Of a stretch of DNA of 64,000 nucleotides, positions 61,401-64,000 are shown piece by piece. A program made the translations under genes and the position numbers. The notes under the pieces are model-generated. The model had not been told where the DNA came from. It made no database searches and was given only the letters and a program-made list of their open reading frames with translations. Source of the DNA: Myoxocephalus aenaeus (lineage: Eukaryota > Chordata > Actinopteri > Perciformes > Cottidae); the NCBI GenBank assembly GCA_038501785.1, contig JBAMJR010000070.1, positions 5,240,001 to 5,304,000 on the forward strand, read 5' to 3'. Numbering within the stretch: the stretch's first letter is position 1; each line of letters begins with the position of its first letter.

Positions 61401-64000
61401 AAAAAAAAGACTTGTTTATTCAACAAGTCATGTTTTTTTTTGGTATGAATCATATTTACTAACCCAGATACCGTGAAATGAATACATCAACAAAAAGTCA
61501 ACGTACGAGAGAGTCAGAATAAATGCTGACAATCCTTTGCTTTAAAATTGCCCTTCTCAAATATTAAATCAATGTGCAATTATTGACCAGCATATGAAAT
61601 GAATGTCATTCAGCATCCAGTCTGGTGGTCTTTGATAGCTACAGGGTCCTATTATTTATTCATCCACTTATGAATGCTGCTTTACGGGGCGAAGCCCAAT
61701 AAGAAGCCCAATTTTCCTTTCTTAAAACCGGCTCACGTTCTCGGACTGACGATAACGCTTTGGTCAAAAAAAAAGAAAACAGAGTTCGTCGTTTAACACG
61801 AAGAACACAAGCTGACCCCGATAGCCGGAGTATCCCAATTACTGTACCGTGATCGCTGCTGCACACAACATGAGGGGATCACTGACATCCCCCGTCCTGT
61901 TTAATTAACATTACAGCCCTCTGCAGTCAGAAAGCCCGGCTCAACTCGCTTCATGGGTGCAGATTAAACACAAAAAAAGGTTATGAGTTAACAAGGCGCG
62001 TGGTCAGGCGTGCAAAGCAGCACAGGATGCCTGATCAAACACCGCCATTGGCCTCCATCCTCTGATCCATTAACCCTGAACAACGGCGCGATGGATACCG
62101 CGATGTCGGAGCTCGCTCAGTTGAGTTTGAATGACGGCTACGTGGGAAGACATGGAAGCGGCGGAAAAGCAGAGCGGACTGACAGCCAGGACATACTCAA
62201 TAATGTACATTCACACCCAAGTGAACCTCGAGAGGTGTCGTTTTCATCTGCAGGTGCTACAACATCATTTGCCAGCTGACCTTTTATGCTTTGTGAGAGA
62301 CGTCGTCTCATTAATTACCTTTTTTTTCGCCATCCGGTACCGGTACACGAGTTTGTTGTTTGGTTAATAAAAAGGCCTTTGAAGGCTGATGTCAATATAT
62401 TGGGGAGTGAGGCTGCAGGTAGTCAACATCCTTACATTTGATCATGAATGTAATAAAGAATCACAAAGAGCCAGCATTTACAGAAAGTATGTCCATCTAA
62501 GGAGATATAAGAGTCACGGAAATATCTCATACAGTGAATCTCAGACGAGTTAAATCCCGCCTTAATACCGCTGGATCACATGCGATATATCTGTGGAGGT
62601 GTGAGACATTAATGTGTGAAATGTGACGCTGAGCTATGGAAATCCAAATATAATAACAACGCCAGTTAAATGTGATTAAGGGACGTTAGAATAGATAGAA
62701 TCTGTACTTATACCGGCACATATTTGTTGAAAATTGGCCATTTTATTATTTAATATGTTAATGTAGTGAAGAAATTATTGAAAACAACTCAGTATGGAGT
62801 TAGAATATGTTTAATATTGGATTTTTATTCATGCAATCACCACGGGGGGTGCAAATTAACCAGACACATCGACGCTCGATGCAGTGTTTGCGTCGGTGTG
62901 CACGCTGCCTTGTGATCTCGGGGTTTCCCCCCACAGCTGGATATCTCTATTAATATATAGATGTGTTGCTTAAAGCTTCATAAATACAAGGTTCAACCGA
63001 ATGAATCTCCCAGTGTACTAAATTCAACCGCGGCGTGATTACCTCATCATGGTAATCCCGACGTCGGCGCCGCCACCTGACACTCGCCGCCGTCCTTCTG
63101 CATCTGGAGCATGCATCATCCTTAGACACACACAAGTCATAAAATATATCAATAACACATCAGTCTGAATTTGAGCTGCTTGATGTGGCAGAAATTCATC
63201 AAAGTCAGCAAACGGGAGAGGACACAGACTGTTTTTCAAATTGCCAAGGATCTGTTCAATGAGCCATACTCACACAGTGATTTATTCTCTCGTTTCTCCG
63301 GCAACTTTACATTTTGGGACTGCCGCGACATATTTGGTCGGAAAAAGAAGTCGATCCGATGGGAGGTAACGCCGTAAATAAAGAGGACAACCGAAATGAT
63401 AATGTGAATTATCCTAGATGAACTACCCCTGCAAGCAATTTTTTCACATGATGCTGAGCAGGAAATGAAATAACACACTGTGCATTTATAAAGATAAGAG
63501 GACATAGTTCTGTCAGGATGCTGGCAATGAAAAATCCATGCTCCCAGGGAAAAGTATGCATAAAAAAATAAATATATCCATGTGCAGATGTAATGGTTCA
63601 CTCAATTATGTGTGAGACGCTTGAACACTTTGTTTTATATCCCTCATCTTTCACAAAAGTGAGATCTGAGGTTCAGAGATCAGTGGGCTCATGCACAGCT
63701 TGACATATATAAGACTGAAAAAGAAACATGCAGAACAATAAACAACTTCGGCTCTCGGAATAAAGGCCATTAAGAACACAAACCGGGCCTTGAATAAGAA
63801 GCTAAGTACGTCCCCTGACGGTCGGCTCCCTAATGGGTTTTTGCTTTGTGGATCTTTCTGAATTAAAATAAAGATGTCAGCGTTGCACAATGGAGACCTA
63901 TGCTGTTCTTTTGTACCAGTGTGTGTGTGTGTATGTGTGTGTGTTCGGAGGCAGTGCTTTTAATCAGTGTTATGGATAGTTTTAATTTGGCAATGCTTAA
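58426..64000. other. Long non-coding stretch to the window end
   Basis: No exon was recognised. Small features are an AT/GA palindrome-like run at 60741-60776, a duplicated nuclear-receptor-like half-site at 61311-61344 and a GT-rich microsatellite at 63919-63944. The segments 60030-60300 and 63040-63110 are comparatively CpG-rich, but have no convincing start or splice signals. Confidence 0.45.
61311..61344 (+). repeat. 17-bp direct duplication containing AAAGGTCA
   Basis: GGACCAAAGGTCAACCC occurs twice back to back. Each copy carries AGGTCA (61318-61323 and 61335-61340), the nuclear-receptor half-site, here preceded by AA as in monomer sites. The function is inference. Confidence 0.8.

Overview
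The window reads as gene-poor vertebrate DNA, most likely from a teleost fish. The support is: a Tc1/mariner element with a vertebrate-style 1.2 kb layout, an hAT-type element, fragments of repeats familiar from fish genomes (a tRNA-headed repeat with the 'taaattgcccgtaggtgtg' core, and a repeat ending in 'gacttggtcccatctctgg'), abundant (CA)n and (TA)n microsatellites, and no operon-like coding. Species cannot be named from the sequence alone. No complete host gene, rRNA, functional tRNA or CRISPR array was found. Almost all open frames are short, overlap each other on both strands and lack recognisable domains, so they were treated as chance.

Layout. 1-2.8 kb: featureless. 2.8-4.05 kb: Tc1/mariner element, 1220 bp, with perfect 29-bp terminal inverted repeats, TA target duplication and a transposase frame broken by one apparent 1-base deletion. 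4.2-4.9 kb: (TA)n, then the best host coding candidate, a signal-peptide-bearing possible first exon (4406-4903) with a frame break over a homopolymer. 7.6-9.3 kb: a C-tract and a 39-copy, 35-bp minisatellite arranged as a 420-bp higher-order repeat. 10.4-10.7 and 13.6-14.0 kb: CpG-rich patches. 21.7-22.0 kb: tRNA-headed SINE-like repeat. 23.06-23.42 kb: 360-bp foldback with 151-bp arms. 26.5-27.7 kb: (AC)32, a diverged 51-bp direct repeat pair and (TA)n. 35.6-37.1 kb: an hAT-type element with an exact 8-bp target duplication, decayed transposase pieces and a nested inverted triplication. 37.2-37.4 kb: minus-strand SINE-like fragment. 39.4-39.9 kb: DNA-transposon end, C-tract and 80-bp tandem repeat. 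45.6-46.0 kb: interspersed repeat with a 33-bp tandem core. 52.96-53.1 kb: 13-bp tandem repeat. 57.4-58.4 kb: two more SINE-like fragments. The rest shows nothing identifiable and may be intron or intergenic desert.

Nothing here looks like a new multi-gene system. The main points of interest are structural: the higher-order minisatellite, the two palindromic structures, the nearly intact DD36E transposon and the unidentified secreted-protein exon candidate.
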